Below are positions 14,865-26,584 of a stretch of 64,000 nucleotides of DNA, piece after piece. Numbering within the stretch: the first letter of the stretch is position 1; every line of letters begins with the position of its first letter. The notes beneath the pieces are model-generated. The model worked only from the letters and a program-made list of their open reading frames with translations, ran no database searches and was not told the DNA's origin. This DNA comes from Argopecten irradians. Taxonomy: Eukaryota > Mollusca > Bivalvia > Pectinida > Pectinidae. The position numbers were made by a program, and so were the translations under genes. Where the stretch lies: positions 5,211,778-5,275,777 of the forward strand of contig NC_091142.1 in NCBI RefSeq assembly GCF_041381155.1, in the 5' to 3' direction.

Positions 14865-15060
14865 TTTCAGAGAGCTATCTCTCACAGAATTCATTGCTGT
14901 ACCCAATTTACATGAATGAGGGAACGCAATAAATCATGAGAGATATTGAATAATGACGCGAGTTTTCGCTCACAAAATTATGACGTCACAGTGGATACCA
15001 ACTTTCAAGGGAAATAAAAGTAACCGTAATATGCAAAGACAAAATAGTCGACTTTTCATT
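14865..15060. mobile_element. MITE-like half-copy related to 5874-6060
   Basis: The segment from TCGCTCACAAAATTATGACG to GGAAATAAAAGTAACCGTAA parallels the right arm of the 187-bp element at 5874-6060: CRE-like motif, then a GGATACC/GAATACC motif, then an AGGGA..TAAC end. The left arm is decayed. Confidence 0.45.
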
Positions 15061-16909
15061 GTATTCTGATGATTGTAGTCTTGACAGTCTTATGCAGTTT
15101 TGTCAACCAAGTCACATGCTTTGATTATCCAATCTAATATTGGCTGCGCGACCATTCAGCCAAATCATGACAGCCGTTATTGTCCAGATTACGTTGCCAC
15201 TAGAGTTGTAGATTAATGTTCGACTCGCCTGTTGTATTTCAGTTCAACCTGCTGGGCTTGAGACTCACAAAAAACATAGGTAAAGGAGGAAGTCGGTCGT
15301 GCTGATACAACTGTGTGAATTAGTGACTAAACCAATCGGTGTGGATGCAATAGGCCTATATGATTTCATCTGAGTCTAAAAGAAACAGTTGACAATGAGA
15401 GGCCTATATGGTCGCGTGTATTAGTTTCTTCAACCTGAAATACCAGAGTGGATGCTATATTCGTAGATAGAAGCTTTCGGCATCTACTGACCCAGAAGTC
15501 ACATAATATATCTTATGTGTGATTGACCCTCATTTGCTCCAAAAATCTTTCTCCTTTCCCAAATATTTTCCAGGAATGAGGAAATAAAAATAGGTGACTT
15601 ACCAACCCTATATACTTTGTGTAGTAAACGTGCAGAAGTGACTGTTACCCGCCGGAAGTGTGATACCGGAAATGATTCCTAGTGTGACGTACCAATGTTC
15701 CGGACTCCTTTACGTGTATATTTATGCAAATTTTAGCTAATTTATGACAAGTCATCGAATTATTTATGAAAGTGCTGAGAAAACGTAAACACATGGCATT
15801 ATCTAAATTGTATTATACCTTGTATTTATTTCTTTGAATGGGCTCTTCATGACCCCATGACCTTTGATCTCTTCATTTCTAAAAATAGATTGCAAAAAGG
15901 GGATACTAGGCACATGAAAGATGTAATATAACACTGAAACAGAATTCTGTTCCCGGTCGATTTATTATTTTGCTTTTCATGAGAATAAATTGAAAATTAT
16001 ACCCATAAGTTATTACGAGGAACACGGAAGACTCGTTGCACTGCTCTGACTGGCATAAAACGACTTCTATAATGTTTTGAGGAAGCAAACGTCTATGAGT
16101 ATATGGAGAGATCAAAGGTCAAGTGTCCCCCAATATTTCCTCAAATACTAATATCGGGAAGTTTCTTCGTTACGTGAACGGTCAGATAGTGTACAAAGAT
16201 CATAGACCATGAATTGTGTATTTTATGCAAGTCAGTAGCGGAACATAGTTGTTTGTGTGTATCAACTTGTGTTTGAAATTAAAAACTAGAGAAAAATATC
16301 AAGATAATCATATTCCACCAAATGTTTTCAACTAAATGTTACATATGATAGATTCAAGCGCTCTAAAACTTGATGACCATGCCGAGTGGGGAGAAGATTC
16401 GAAAACAATCAAACATACATGTATTTCAAGTTTTCATGTATCATGTCATTCGTTTTTCATAGTTTTCATGTGTAATTTGTGAAATTTAAAGAACTTGGAG
16501 TCCCCAAACCCATTTTTACCTCTTTCCTGCCAATTCTTCGGGTAGAACGTGTTTCACCATTCAATGTAAGCTCTAACTTGACCAGTTAAACAGCGTCAGT
16601 CAGAAGCTTTTTGTGTTTTTCAAAACATGTAGAATTGTTGTTTAAGATATCTAATTATCTTATCACTAATAGTTAGAGATATTTTGTGTGTTTTACATTA
16701 ATCACACAATGAATTTGTTTTTTATGAAATGATTTTAATAAAAGTAGTGTATTAGAGAGCTATTATATTTTAGTACTTTACGGTGTAGGATTTGGTAACG
16801 TTGTCACTGGTTTCCGTAGTTGTAGCAATGCCATACTCCAGTATGTCTGCTAAAATCTACATGATTTGGTGAAAATCGTTACCTTAGTAGTTATTTAGAA
16901 TATCATAGA

Positions 16910-17096
16910 TGACGTCACTGTGGTAGTGACGTCACCAAATGAAGGCACTGGTCGCGTCTTGACAAAGTGCTGATTTTACCAAAGTATTCCTATGAAAAAT
17001 AAATTATCCAAAGATTAGTCTCAATTAAACCAAATAAAACTACAGTGCGAAACAATATTTCGTAGAACTGACGTCATTCGCATCTTAGTGACGTCA
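16910..17096. promoter_or_regulatory. cluster of four perfect CRE palindromes
   Basis: The cAMP-response-element palindrome TGACGTCA occurs exactly at 16910-16917, 16927-16934, 17069-17076 and 17089-17096, giving two close pairs 17 and 20 bp apart. CREB/ATF factors bind this site in animals. Some scattered CREs in this window sit in inverted-repeat elements, so the cluster could also derive from a decayed element. A weak open frame at 17088-17297 ending before AATAAA at 17326 is not convincing as a gene. Confidence 0.4.
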
Positions 17097-17700
17097 ATGG
17101 CATTATTTCGGTGGATGCAATACAGTACTGTCGGAAAGAGTAAACAAACTAGATTTGTTTGTAGCTTTGTGACGTACGGTTCGTCCAGTGATCTGTCGCC
17201 ATTGTGGTTACTTGGTGTGTCATATGTACATATCATAATTTCCATGTGTCTTTGTTTTGTTGTCCCTCTACTCGTGGAAATGGCAGCATATCTGTAGTAA
17301 CTGCCGGATTTGTAAATTTCCTATAGAAATAAAGATTATTTTGTTTGTAAAAATGAGTTTGTATTTCTTATTTTAGAACTTACAAATACTCACGTTATAC
17401 GATAGAAATAAAATGTATTTCGTTGGGATCATTTGAAGTTAGATGACATTGATGACATTCTAATCACCTGTTGTCTGTTATCGTGCGTCGGATGTCCGTA
17501 AACAACATTTTGGACTCCAAAACTACTGAAGAAAATGAAATTACATTTTGCTGAAAGCTGTGATCTCAGACCGATCAGAATTGTGAATAACATGGTACCC
17601 GTACCCAGGGGGCAACGGGAGGAGTTAACAAAGTGACTGAAACTTGAATACTTCTAAACTTACAAATCTGGTAGAAACAAAGAGCTTTAGAACCCCTCAC

Positions 17701-18593
17701 TTAAAGCTGACAATGCAAGTTAAAAACATGCATTTGAAATTAAAAAAAAAAATATATTAGCGAAATATTTTTTTCAAAAATTGTTTCTGAGACATCCCCT
17801 AGTTATGACAGTGTGGTATCTAAGGAAGTGGCAGCCATTTTTCTTTTGCTCTTCTTAGTAACCTTCACTGGCCAACCCCCTATATAAAGCACGGGACACT
17901 TGACACACGTGTGTCATTCTAAACATGTCTTGTCTCAGATACACATGCCCCGATATTGCAAATAACAATGTCAAATTGAAAATAAACACTGCACTCACCT
18001 GACAATATTTCATTGATGTAATAGATGAATGTGTTGTCAGCTATATCCCAACATATGTCCAATACGAACTAATAAAACACTTCAATATACACCAAGTTTT
18101 ACACGTACATGTACGTCGACACGTGTGTGTCCTTGATAGTTGTCGCTCGCTCGGGTCAGGTACGTAGTCACGTGTACATGGTCAGTTGAGTGCATCGAGT
18201 ACAATGATATACGTGGAGATATGTGGACGGATTATTGTTTGGATTTCTATTCACTTGCGTTGGAATTTTATTTTGAGAAACATCTAAATGACAGCTTAGA
18301 GGAGTTGACATGTTTTCTTGCTAACAAAAGTCCCATATAGTTTTACAGGTGAGGGATTTGTTTACCTATTTGTAGGTGATATATACTGTGGACTGCTAGA
18401 CGTATGGGTACACGAATGAGCGCACGTGTGTCGATTCACGCGCTTTATATAGGGGTCGGTGAGTCGTCGGAATGTAAAACAAAAATGGCTGTCCTCAACT
18501 GGGGAATGTCTCATAAACGATTCTTGGACAACGAGTATACTTGTTTTAAAAAAAATCATTTTAATAATTTTTAACTTGCATTGTCAGCTTTAA
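17701..18593. mobile_element. 893-bp element with perfect 26-bp terminal inverted repeats
   Basis: TTAAAGCTGACAATGCAAGT plus TAAAAA at 17701-17726 is exactly inverted at 18568-18593. Similarity of the two arms continues inward for roughly 230 bp with decay: a GAGACATCCCCTAG/GGGAATGTCTC pair, CTATATAAAGC against GCTTTATATAG, and CACACGTGTGTC against GCACGTGTGTCG. Each arm thus has a TATA-like box next to an E-box. The interior has only a 66-codon open frame (18140-18340) without recognisable similarity. I infer a non-autonomous element or an inverted duplication. Confidence 0.7.
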
Positions 18594-18810
18594 GTTGCAA
18601 GTTCATTTTTCTCAGTTATCTAAAGTTCCGGAAATGAGCCCATCTTTATCTGTGTGAGAATATTAGAATATTATGAACAAATTGACACTGACTGAATCCC
18701 AGGGACAAAAGAAGTTATGATTTCTCAACACTCAGAAGTGATAGGTTCAGATGAATAGGTTCAGATGAATGGTTTAAAAAGGCATTGATCTGCGTTTTAG
18801 CTGAGAAGGC

Positions 18811-19215
18811 AAGTTAAAATATATATACATTTCAGATTGAAAAATAATAATAAAGGTTTTTTTTTCAAAATTCTTTTCCGAGACAGTCCCTTGCGTTTCT
18901 AAGGACGGGAAGTCATCATTTTGTTTGGACTCTGCTTTGATACAATACGCCTACTAACCCCCATATTAAAGCATGTGAATCGACACACGTGCGCTCAGTC
19001 ATGTACATATACACCTAGCAGTCCACTGTGTATCACCTACTTATACGTAAACAAACCAATTACCTGTAAACCTGTGTAGGTCTTAGTTTTAGCAAGCAAA
19101 CATCAACTCCTCTAAGCTGTCATTTAGATGTTTCGCAAAATGAACTTTCCACACAAATGAATAGAAATCCTAATAATAATCCGTCCACCACCTCCACGAT
19201 GTACGATATGTTTGC
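18811..19215. mobile_element. second, partial copy of the 17701-18593 element
   Basis: Runs from GGCAAGTTAAAA through GAGACAGTCCCTTGCGTTTC, the CATATTAAAGCATG and CGACACACGTGCGC motifs, to TAATAATCCGTCCACCACC. It mirrors, in inverted orientation, the segment 18200-18590 of its neighbour. A third partial copy is at 34932-35190. Confidence 0.65.
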
Positions 19216-19514
19216 TTGCTAAAACAAGACATACACAGGTACACTATACAAGGCAATCACGCAATGATCGTGCGTATTCGATTGCGCTGAGATGTTTATT
19301 CACACGCAAAAGTATAGTGTACTTCTAGCATGCAAATAACGATAGTAAGAGTTTATGTTACATTCAATTTTCAAAAACACGAAAATAGAAAATATGAAGA
19401 ACAATGGTAGCTCCCCTTCCAATACGTACATATCTGTATCCGTATACCGCTTATTCTAAGTATCCCTACTTGTAGGTCTTTTAAAGGCTGTCGGAAGCAA
19501 GCTTTGCTGTTTTC

Positions 19515-20155
19515 AAGCAGATCATCAGATGGCGGGCCAGCTATTCAAATCGCCGCCTTGCCGCCATCTTGAATTTTGATAGTTAAAGTTTGTTACAGCT
19601 ATTTCTCATAAAGTACTGAAGGGATTATTCTCAAATTTCATATGTAGGTTCCCCTCGGGCCCTAGTTTCGCATATTTCATATCGGGACAAATCGGTAAAA
19701 AAGATGGCCGCTAGGGAGCTATCTTAGATTTTGATAGTTTAGGTTGGTTACCGCTATTTCTCAAAAAGTACTGAAGGGATCTGTCTCAAATTTCATATGT
19801 AGATTTCTCTAGGGTCCTAATTGTGCACATTGCATTTTAGGGCTGATCGGTTGACAAGATGGCCGCCATACCGCCGTCTTGAATTTTGATAGTTAAAGAT
19901 TGTTACAGCTATTTCTCATAACTACTGAAGGGATCGTTTCAAATTTAATATGTAGGTTCACCTAAGGCCCTACTTGCGCATATTGCATTTTGGGACCGAT
20001 CGGTAAACAAGATGGTCGCCAGGCAACCATCTTGCATTTTAATAGTTAAAATTGTTACCGCTACTTTTCAAAAAGTACTGAAGAGATCGTTCTCAAATTT
20101 GATGAAGGTTCTTCTAGGGCCCTAGTTCTGCCTATTGTATTTTAGGACAGAAGAA
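19515..20155. repeat. 155-bp tandem array, four copies
   Basis: The motif ATTTTGATAGTT recurs at 19573, 19728, 19883 and (diverged) 20036, a spacing of 155, 155 and 153 bp. Each unit has GATCGGTAAACAAGATGG followed by an inverted-repeat core (AAGATGGTCGCCAGGCAACC then ATCTT), CTCAAATTTCATATGTAGG and GGGCCCTAGTT. The core can form a hairpin and resembles AAGATGGCGGC (YY1-type) sites. No protein is predicted. Confidence 0.85.
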
Positions 20156-20699
20156 GTTTAAGTTTGAAAAGCAGAAAAAAGAAGTTTAAATTTGAAAAGC
20201 AGAGAAAATGCCCCTCTTTGATTTGTCAGACATGGATCAATCTTTGGTGGGGGCCAAGATCCCTCTGGGATCTCTTGTTATCATTGTCCTTACATGTATT
20301 ATCATTTAAGTCTTGCCTTTTAATTCATAAAAATAAATCTATCAGTAATTGGAGGGAAAAAGGGAGGGTAATAATTGCTTAGTTAAGGGCAGTTTGTGAT
20401 GATAGTAACGGAATGGTGCTTTTATAGAAATGTACGCTTACCGCTAATGAACGGTGTTGGAAAATGCAATGTCGGAGTGAAACGAAGGGAGAGAAACCCT
20501 AATATACCATAATGTCGGTGATACTGAGAATGAAAAAGGCAAACATTTCCGAATCGCCATGTTCATTTGAACATATCATAACGTTAATTACATCTGGGGA
20601 ATTTCACTCATCTATAGCCACCGAAGCAAGCATAGGGCGCCATCTTTTACCTATTGTCCTAAAATAACCCTTCTCATTCTTAATACTTTGGACCTCCTG

Positions 20700-21154
20700 G
20701 ATTAAAACCACATCGTGTTGCAGATTTTCACGTGGCCTGGGTAAATATTGGGACTCGTATAGGGAATTTAATTTGCAAACTGATCTATCAGTAGAGGACG
20801 TCGTCATTTTAAAAATTAAGCCATCCTCTTCCAAAAGTTTATCATTCCACAATAAAAGCATTTTCGCTATCCAAGGCTTCTGATTATGTTACACTCCACG
20901 AAGATCCTATAAAAGTGATTAAAACCACATCGTATTGCAGATTTTCTTCCGGTCTGGGTAAATATTGGGACTCGTCTAGGGAATTTAATTTTTAAACTGA
21001 TCTATCTAGTAGAAGACGTCGTCATTTTTAAAATTAAGCCATCTTCTTCAATGATACCATCACCAATGTTTATCATTCCATTATAAAAGCATCTTCGCTA
21101 TCCAAGGCTTCTGATTGCGTTACACTCCACGAAGATGCTATAAAAGTGACTTAA
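20700..21154. repeat. 217-bp tandem duplication
   Basis: The segment starting GATTAAAACCACATCGTGTT at 20700 recurs at 20917, with shared landmarks GGGTAAATATTGGGACTCGT, GTCGTCATTTT and ATCCAAGGCTTCTGATT in the same order. The second copy has a roughly 15-bp insertion (GATACCATCACCAATG region). On the minus strand the first copy is open for 85 codons, but the second copy is interrupted and no family is recognised. Confidence 0.85.
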
Positions 21155-23058
21155 CACGAAAATGATAATTCTTGTTTATTGGATTCACTGTTTCTTTTTT
21201 CAGCGATTTGATTTGATTAACACATATTTTATTTGCAAATAGATGTACAAATATGATTTAATACAAGTTGAAAACTTCCCATTCGTCTTCTACAGTAAAT
21301 AATGGTAGATGATGTAGTTATAACACATCACATATTACAATGTATTGGTTGAACACTGACAACTTAGGCTATAAGAGATACGATGAAGACACACCAGTAA
21401 CATTTTGTGAATAATGTACTCAGTATGCATCGACTCATCTCCGATACTCCAGGGATTACTATCACTGAAGTTGTATTTACCCTTGGACTATCTCATAGTA
21501 ACACTGCTAGCAGGTAAGAGGAAAAAATCTGAACAATCACAGGCTTGCAAAGACTTCCTTTGAAGACTGCAGAAATAGCGACGCCCAACTTCAAAGCAAT
21601 ATAGTCAACCACAGAATACCGTTATACGATTCTTTTGGTGGACTAAATTACCTGCTCTGTTCTGTTGCATCCAGTTGTACTATGCGATAGCCCAGGGGAG
21701 GATATGATGTCAGTGATAGTAACCCCTGAAGTATCGAGGATGGTACCGACTAAGCATACATACATCATTCAACAATATCCGTGCATTTGATGGATAGTTT
21801 TAAGACAAAAATTCTGAGTTGATGAAGATATTATTTTTAAAGGATGATATACCTTATAAAAACTCGCACTGTATAGTTGAATTTACTCGTGGGGGATTGA
21901 ATTCTGCTATATTCGTAATCCAGTTAAATTCCACAGACTTAAATACCTTGAAATACCATGGGAAGAATTACAAGATTGCCTTTCTAGTGTAAAACAATGG
22001 AAAAATTGGCAATGCGCGGAACATTCTACCCGCAAAAAAGTCTCATTGAGAAAATCGCGAAATTTCCTCACCTCGAAATCATACAAATATACAGTACTAA
22101 GCAGTTTGGTTTCTGTGAGGAAGCATACGACATTGTAAATAACCCTTCTAGGTCATTCAAATAGGAAAACACTACTCCCTAAGATATATTTGTAGTCGGC
22201 GAAAATCCCACATATAGATCTTTCTTTTTTGGAGCCTAAGCTTAAAATCTCTTGCTGCAATAACTGCGATCTACCAAATCGTTTCAATATCATATAGCTC
22301 AAAATTTGTAGTGAAATGATTAAAAATTCGATTAGAATGATAAATACAATATTGAACTATTTAACATTTTTAAGTACCTGGAAGTGTTTCCTGACCATAC
22401 ATAAGTAGACATACCGTTACTTAATAGAAAGATGATATCCATAATACATAATTAAATAATGGACACTCTAGCTAATAGTATTTAATAGTTTCATAAGGAA
22501 AAGAGCATCTACATAGATACGATTCCTTATCTTCATCACCTTATGCTCTCTAGATTTGGTCATCGTTCATGTTGAAATATTGATATATGTACACATTGTC
22601 GCAATCTTAAACCACATCTTTCATTAGGGCATTTGGAAAATGTAGTTTTCGCCATATTGTCAGTTTGCTTCTTAGCAAGAACCACATTTCCTACAAAAGC
22701 ACATTTCGATTAAGCAAACGAAATCACCAAACTACGCTTTTGTAAAAACATCAATTTTATGGAATTAATTTGGTCTTTTCAAATAAAACTGATTATGTCT
22801 AAAAGCAGACAGGGCTGTGGATATTACAACTATTTTTTGTGACTTAATTCCGTGAAGAACAAGAATACTTGAAATTTGTCCTTATTGGTGTCCATTCCTG
22901 GTTTGTACATTGTCACCATTTATGACGTTTAATAAAATTAGGCACTCGAAGTCCTCCATTCATTTTGTTGCAATAAACTCTTGCTTGCATATCGGTCTAC
23001 ATACCAACACTATATATGTCCTCGTGTCTGGTCGTAATTCTATTCACGGATCAGTAGG
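21155..23058. other. gene-free stretch left of EF-hand gene A
   Basis: AT-rich sequence with no recognisable coding or repeat structure. The minus-strand 3' UTR of gene A should extend leftwards into this region from the stop at 23059. No confident polyadenylation signal was chosen. Confidence 0.4.
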
Positions 23059-23099
23059 CTACATAAAAATTTTCGTACACAACTGTGAATTCACAAACT
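23059..23099 (-). CDS. EF-hand gene A, coding exon 4 (last)
   Basis: A 41-bp exon on the minus strand after a clean acceptor (ccttcttttcag). It completes the Glu codon at position 12 of EF-loop 4 and adds FVNSQLCTKIFM before TAG. I identified it by its match to the equivalent last exons of genes B and C. Confidence 0.85.
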
Positions 23100-26000
23100 C
23101 TGAAAAGAAGGAAATTTGCTATAATTATACAACATTACATGTTATTTATTTCACTCTAACGTTGATATATCCCTTCCGATCTTCTTAATCAAAAGACTTT
23201 CTATGATTCATATTGTTCTCTTTCGCTAATACAGATGACAACATTTTTCGGGTGTATTTTATTTTTAAAACAACAACCGTGTCATTATAACTATTGTGAC
23301 GTCACCTCCGGGCTATTATTGCGTGCGCTTCTGAACTCACATTGACCGAACGTTGAGTTAATCAAGGTCGTTGTAATTGACATCGATATCAAATGATTAT
23401 ATAAACATTTGTTTCAAACAATCATCAAACCTAATTCAGAATGCATAATACTGTGATAACAAATATAAGGACATTTGATCTGGTCAGTATAGTGTTACTG
23501 TTTAAAGATGCTCCACCGCCGACAGAGCATGAATGATATTCATCATTTGAACAATAATTGATGTTCAATCGTGTGTATATATGTCTAATTAACACAAAAC
23601 TAATATATATATTTTCATTTTGCCTTTGGTGCATGCGCAATCAGTACTTCATTCCATATAGGATATAGTGCGTCGGAATTTTTTTCGGGATGCAATTAAT
23701 TATTTTTCATATTTTTAACTTGACGTAGAATTAAAAGCTCCAACTTTTTAATGGTGGTAATGGTGTAAAGTAATTTTTGTAACTGAAGAAAAATACTAAA
23801 TCGTCTTCTCCTGTTTTTGATAGTGAAAAAATACTATTTGTCGGCGGTGGAGCATCTTTAAATCACTTGCAGAATCTATGTGCTTGAACTGTGACCATTA
23901 GTGTCGCTTTCCGTTATTATGTTATCAACTTAAATCAGAACGGTATAACCTCATATTAACCACAGTAAAGGTCTCTAACTGTTAACCATAGTAGGTTGTA
24001 CAATAACACATAACTAAATATATGTAAAGCGGGTACTAATAATTATGTTTATTGATTAAGGAAAAGTGTCCTCCGTCAGTTAATATGCTACGATATTGAA
24101 CCAAACAGTTCCTCTAGATTTCGTCATAAAGACCAATCGTATTATTTACAACATAACGTGAACTTACCCGCGTAGTCTATTTGTCCATCATGGTTCACAT
24201 CGGCTTCCTCAAGAAACCTTTCAACGTCAATCATGTTTTCCGGTGGGGCCTTATATGTGAGTGCGGATCGAAGTTCATCCCGACTAAGGAATCCGTCCTT
24301 GTTTTTGTCTATGACACGGAACGCTGCCATGAGACGCTCCTTCTCCAGGTCTATCTCTATGTAGTTATGCCTCATCATATTCTTATACTCCTCAAAGTTG
24401 ATAAACCCATCACCTGGCAACAGAATAAGAGGTCTCGTTCAACCATACTCTTGTTTGCTGCGCATACTACGCCAAACGCGCGAAGTATCTGGTCAATCTC
24501 TCCCAGAGTGCACTGCGGTCCCCACAATTTCACCTCTGTAAACAGCCCAGCGAAATTTCAAGATTCTTGAGAAACGTATTTCGGACTCATACTAATTTTT
24601 TAAATATTTTAAATATTGTGAGTTTCCTTTTGTACCCTTTTCCTGAAAATGACTACATGATAAAATACACTTTGATCATTCAATATCAAACCAACTAATA
24701 ATGTATTCTTATGCGGACACACTAGATTTACTTGCAAGTAAATAATTACGACTTGCATACGACGTCCGCCGTTTTCAAAAACAATCACTGTGACGTCGTA
24801 TATACAGGGGGCGCAATGTATTAACAATCGTCATGACGTAATATTCTATGACCCGAGTTCAACAGACGGCTAGTTCTTTAGCCGTTGACAGAGGTGAGTG
24901 TGGGGGCCGCAATCGACCCTGGGAGAGACTGGTATCTGGTAAGCGTTTGGTTGAACGGTACTAATCAAGATGGCTTTGTTAGACGCGAGTGATATTCAGA
25001 TATATCAAAGAGGATCAAGTTTGATCGCAGCCAATTTGCATAGATACCCTTTAAAATCAGAACCAGACATTTAAGGAGAGTGTGTTTTATGTGTAATAGT
25101 CGCCATTAAAATATACGTATGTAGGTCAACATCATCCCATAATTACATTTTGCAAAACAAATAATAAGTCAATAGATAATGAATGAAATAAAAATCAAAA
25201 CTAAATCAAAAATGAAATTAAAAAAATATTTAAAAAAAATAATAATACAAAAATAAATATACTTACCGTCAAGATCAGCGAGTCGCATCATTGCCTTCGC
25301 GTCCTCCTCTGTAGGATTCATACCAAGTAGTGCTGCTGCCTTGATTAGCTCACCTTTCGATATCCTACCATCGCTATTCAGGTCAATCATTTCAAACGAT
25401 GATATTATTTCTAAAGAATAAACAACAGAGAATAAATCCAAACCTTCTATGATGTCAAAGATGCTCCACCGCTGATAAATAGTATTTTCTCAATAAATAA
25501 CAGTAGAAAACGAATCGGTATTTTTTCCTCAGTTACAAAAGTTACTTACTTTTCACCATTACCATCATTGAAAAATTTGAGCTTGTGATTTTAATTCAAG
25601 ATAAAAATATTTAAAAAAAAAAATGCGTCCCGAAAAAATCTGTGACACTATGGAATGAAGTACTTATTTTTGAGAAAGCACCAGAAAGAAATCAATGATT
25701 TTAGTTTTACATTTTGTTGTAATTAGACATATATATACATGATCAAACACCAATTATTGTTCAAATAATGAGTATCGTTTATACCCTGTCGGCGGTGGAG
25801 CATCTTTAAACAAATATTATATATTTCATATATTGATATCTAAATTCAGTATTAGTATTTACTTCATATATTACACTCATTACTATTGGTTAGGAGTTTA
25901 AAGTTTCTTTTCCATAGACGGAAAGAATTGTACATTGTACGTTTAATTATTAGTATATATAAGATATAAATACGTCACGAATAAATATGTTTTATTGTAA

Positions 26001-26584
26001 AAATAAGTAAATGCACAGACATTAATACATTATTAGAACCTCACTGAGTTATTAAAATTAAATTGTAAGCACTACTCTTTATCTTTGGAGACCCATACGC
26101 AAAAATGGAAAGATATTCTTTTTCATAGACGCTTCTTTCTTTTTTGTCTAAGACTTCATAAACCCAAAAGATGTTGAAAATATTGCTTTAATATACCAGA
26201 AAAAATATATGCATGTATATAACCGTAAAAAGATAACATGGAACAAAGGTTTTAATGCAATAAAAAATGAAATGATCGAGTTTGATGAATAAATAACTGA
26301 AACTTAGCTTTACGTATATATTTACCCTGCATTTGGGCTTCTGTTAGATTCTTGTCTCGTATCACAATAAATGGTAGATTTTTTGATGTGCGACGTTCCA
26401 TTGTTGGAAGTTTGTTGCTACCGGAAGTGGTCTTTTTTACTTCTTCGGAATTATTTGAAATGCTCGGCCTTGCTCTGGACATGCGACGTGCCGATGGTGG
26501 TGGTGATCGTATCAACATTTCATTTGATACAGGTATAGATAGCTTGCGGTGACCATCAACAACGATAGTTCTGCTTGACGCCAT
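23059..26584 (-). CDS. EF-hand gene A: calmodulin-like Ca2+ sensor, 229 aa, four coding exons
   Basis: Joining 26326-26584, 25267-25410, 24168-24413 and 23059-23099 (minus strand, all introns GT-AG, phase 1) gives a 229-residue protein. Residues 1-86 form a basic, Ser/Pro/Arg-rich, probably disordered extension (SPPPSARRMSRARPS). Four EF-hands follow with complete 12-residue loops: DLNSDGRISKGE, DLDGDGFINFEE, DKNKDGFLSRDE and DVNHDGQIDYAE, each with acidic residues at positions 1 and 12. The tail reads FVNSQLCTKIFM. Such proteins bind Ca2+ in the cytosol and relay it to targets; the target is unknown. The 26-residue link between loops 2 and 3 is one longer than in calmodulin. The start is ATG 26584-26582; the ORF upstream of it has no other ATG. 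Genes B and C are paralogues on the same strand. Confidence 0.88.
23501..23862. mobile_element. MITE with 23-bp terminal inverted repeats, in intron 3 of gene A
   Basis: Starts TTTAAAGATGCTCCACCGCC then GAC and ends with the exact inverse (GTCGGCGGTGGAGCATCTTT then AAA). It is 362 bp, AT-rich and non-coding; the interior carries the GGTGCATGCGCAATCA and CGGGATGCAATTAATTATT landmarks. Sister copies are at 25457-25810, 33791-34056 and 34588-34808. Confidence 0.88.
24168..24413 (-). CDS. EF-hand gene A, coding exon 3 (end of EF2, EF3, most of EF4)
   Basis: A 246-bp exon between acceptor ctgttgccag and donor GTAAGT. It starts in the middle of EF-loop 2 (after DLD) and ends at residue 12 of EF-loop 4, encoding the linker YKNMMRHNYIEIDLEKERL and loop 3. 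Confidence 0.92.
25267..25410 (-). CDS. EF-hand gene A, coding exon 2 (EF1 and start of EF2)
   Basis: A 144-bp exon with acceptor tttattctttag and donor GTAAGT. It encodes EIISSFEMIDLNSDGRISKG and onward to RLADLD. Its length is identical to exon 2 of genes B and C. Confidence 0.93.
25457..25810. mobile_element. MITE (23-bp TIR family), second copy, in intron 1 of gene A
   Basis: Begins AAAGATGCTCCACCGCTGAT and ends GTCGGCGGTGGAGCATCTTT. The interior is inverted relative to the copy at 23501-23862 (GATTGCGCATGCACC region decayed, GTCCCGAAAAAATCTGTGAC present). Confidence 0.85.
26326..26584 (-). CDS. EF-hand gene A, coding exon 1 (N-terminal extension)
   Basis: A 259-bp coding portion from ATG 26584 to a GTAAAT donor at 26325. 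It encodes MASSRTIVVDGHRKLSIPVS, a Pro/Arg/Ser-rich middle, then RRTSKNLPFIVIRDKNLTEA and QMQ. Several RxxS sites could be phosphorylated (inference). It has no counterpart of equal length in the paralogues. Confidence 0.85.

Larger units (their letters stand above)
6231..16900. other. gene-poor AT-rich interval
   Basis: No open frame here exceeds about 120 codons, none resembles a known family, and none has convincing splice signals. It holds small features listed separately (inverted repeats at 7261-7360, paired X-box-like sites at 7498-7551, a 27-bp tandem repeat near 12840, a MITE-like half-copy at 14865-15060), homopolymer runs (T22 near 10600) and an alternating CG-rich tract near 13437-13452. 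I see no gene. Confidence 0.5.

Noticed and set aside
17088..17297. A hydrophobic 69-codon open frame followed by AATAAA at 17326.
   Set aside because: No homology, no upstream exon with matching splice phase, and it overlaps the CRE cluster.
20604..20861. An 85-codon minus-strand frame in the 217-bp duplication.
   Set aside because: The frame is broken in the second copy of the duplication and matches no known family.
22910..23188. A 92-codon plus-strand frame.
   Set aside because: It is antisense to the short last exon of EF-hand gene A and has no features of its own.
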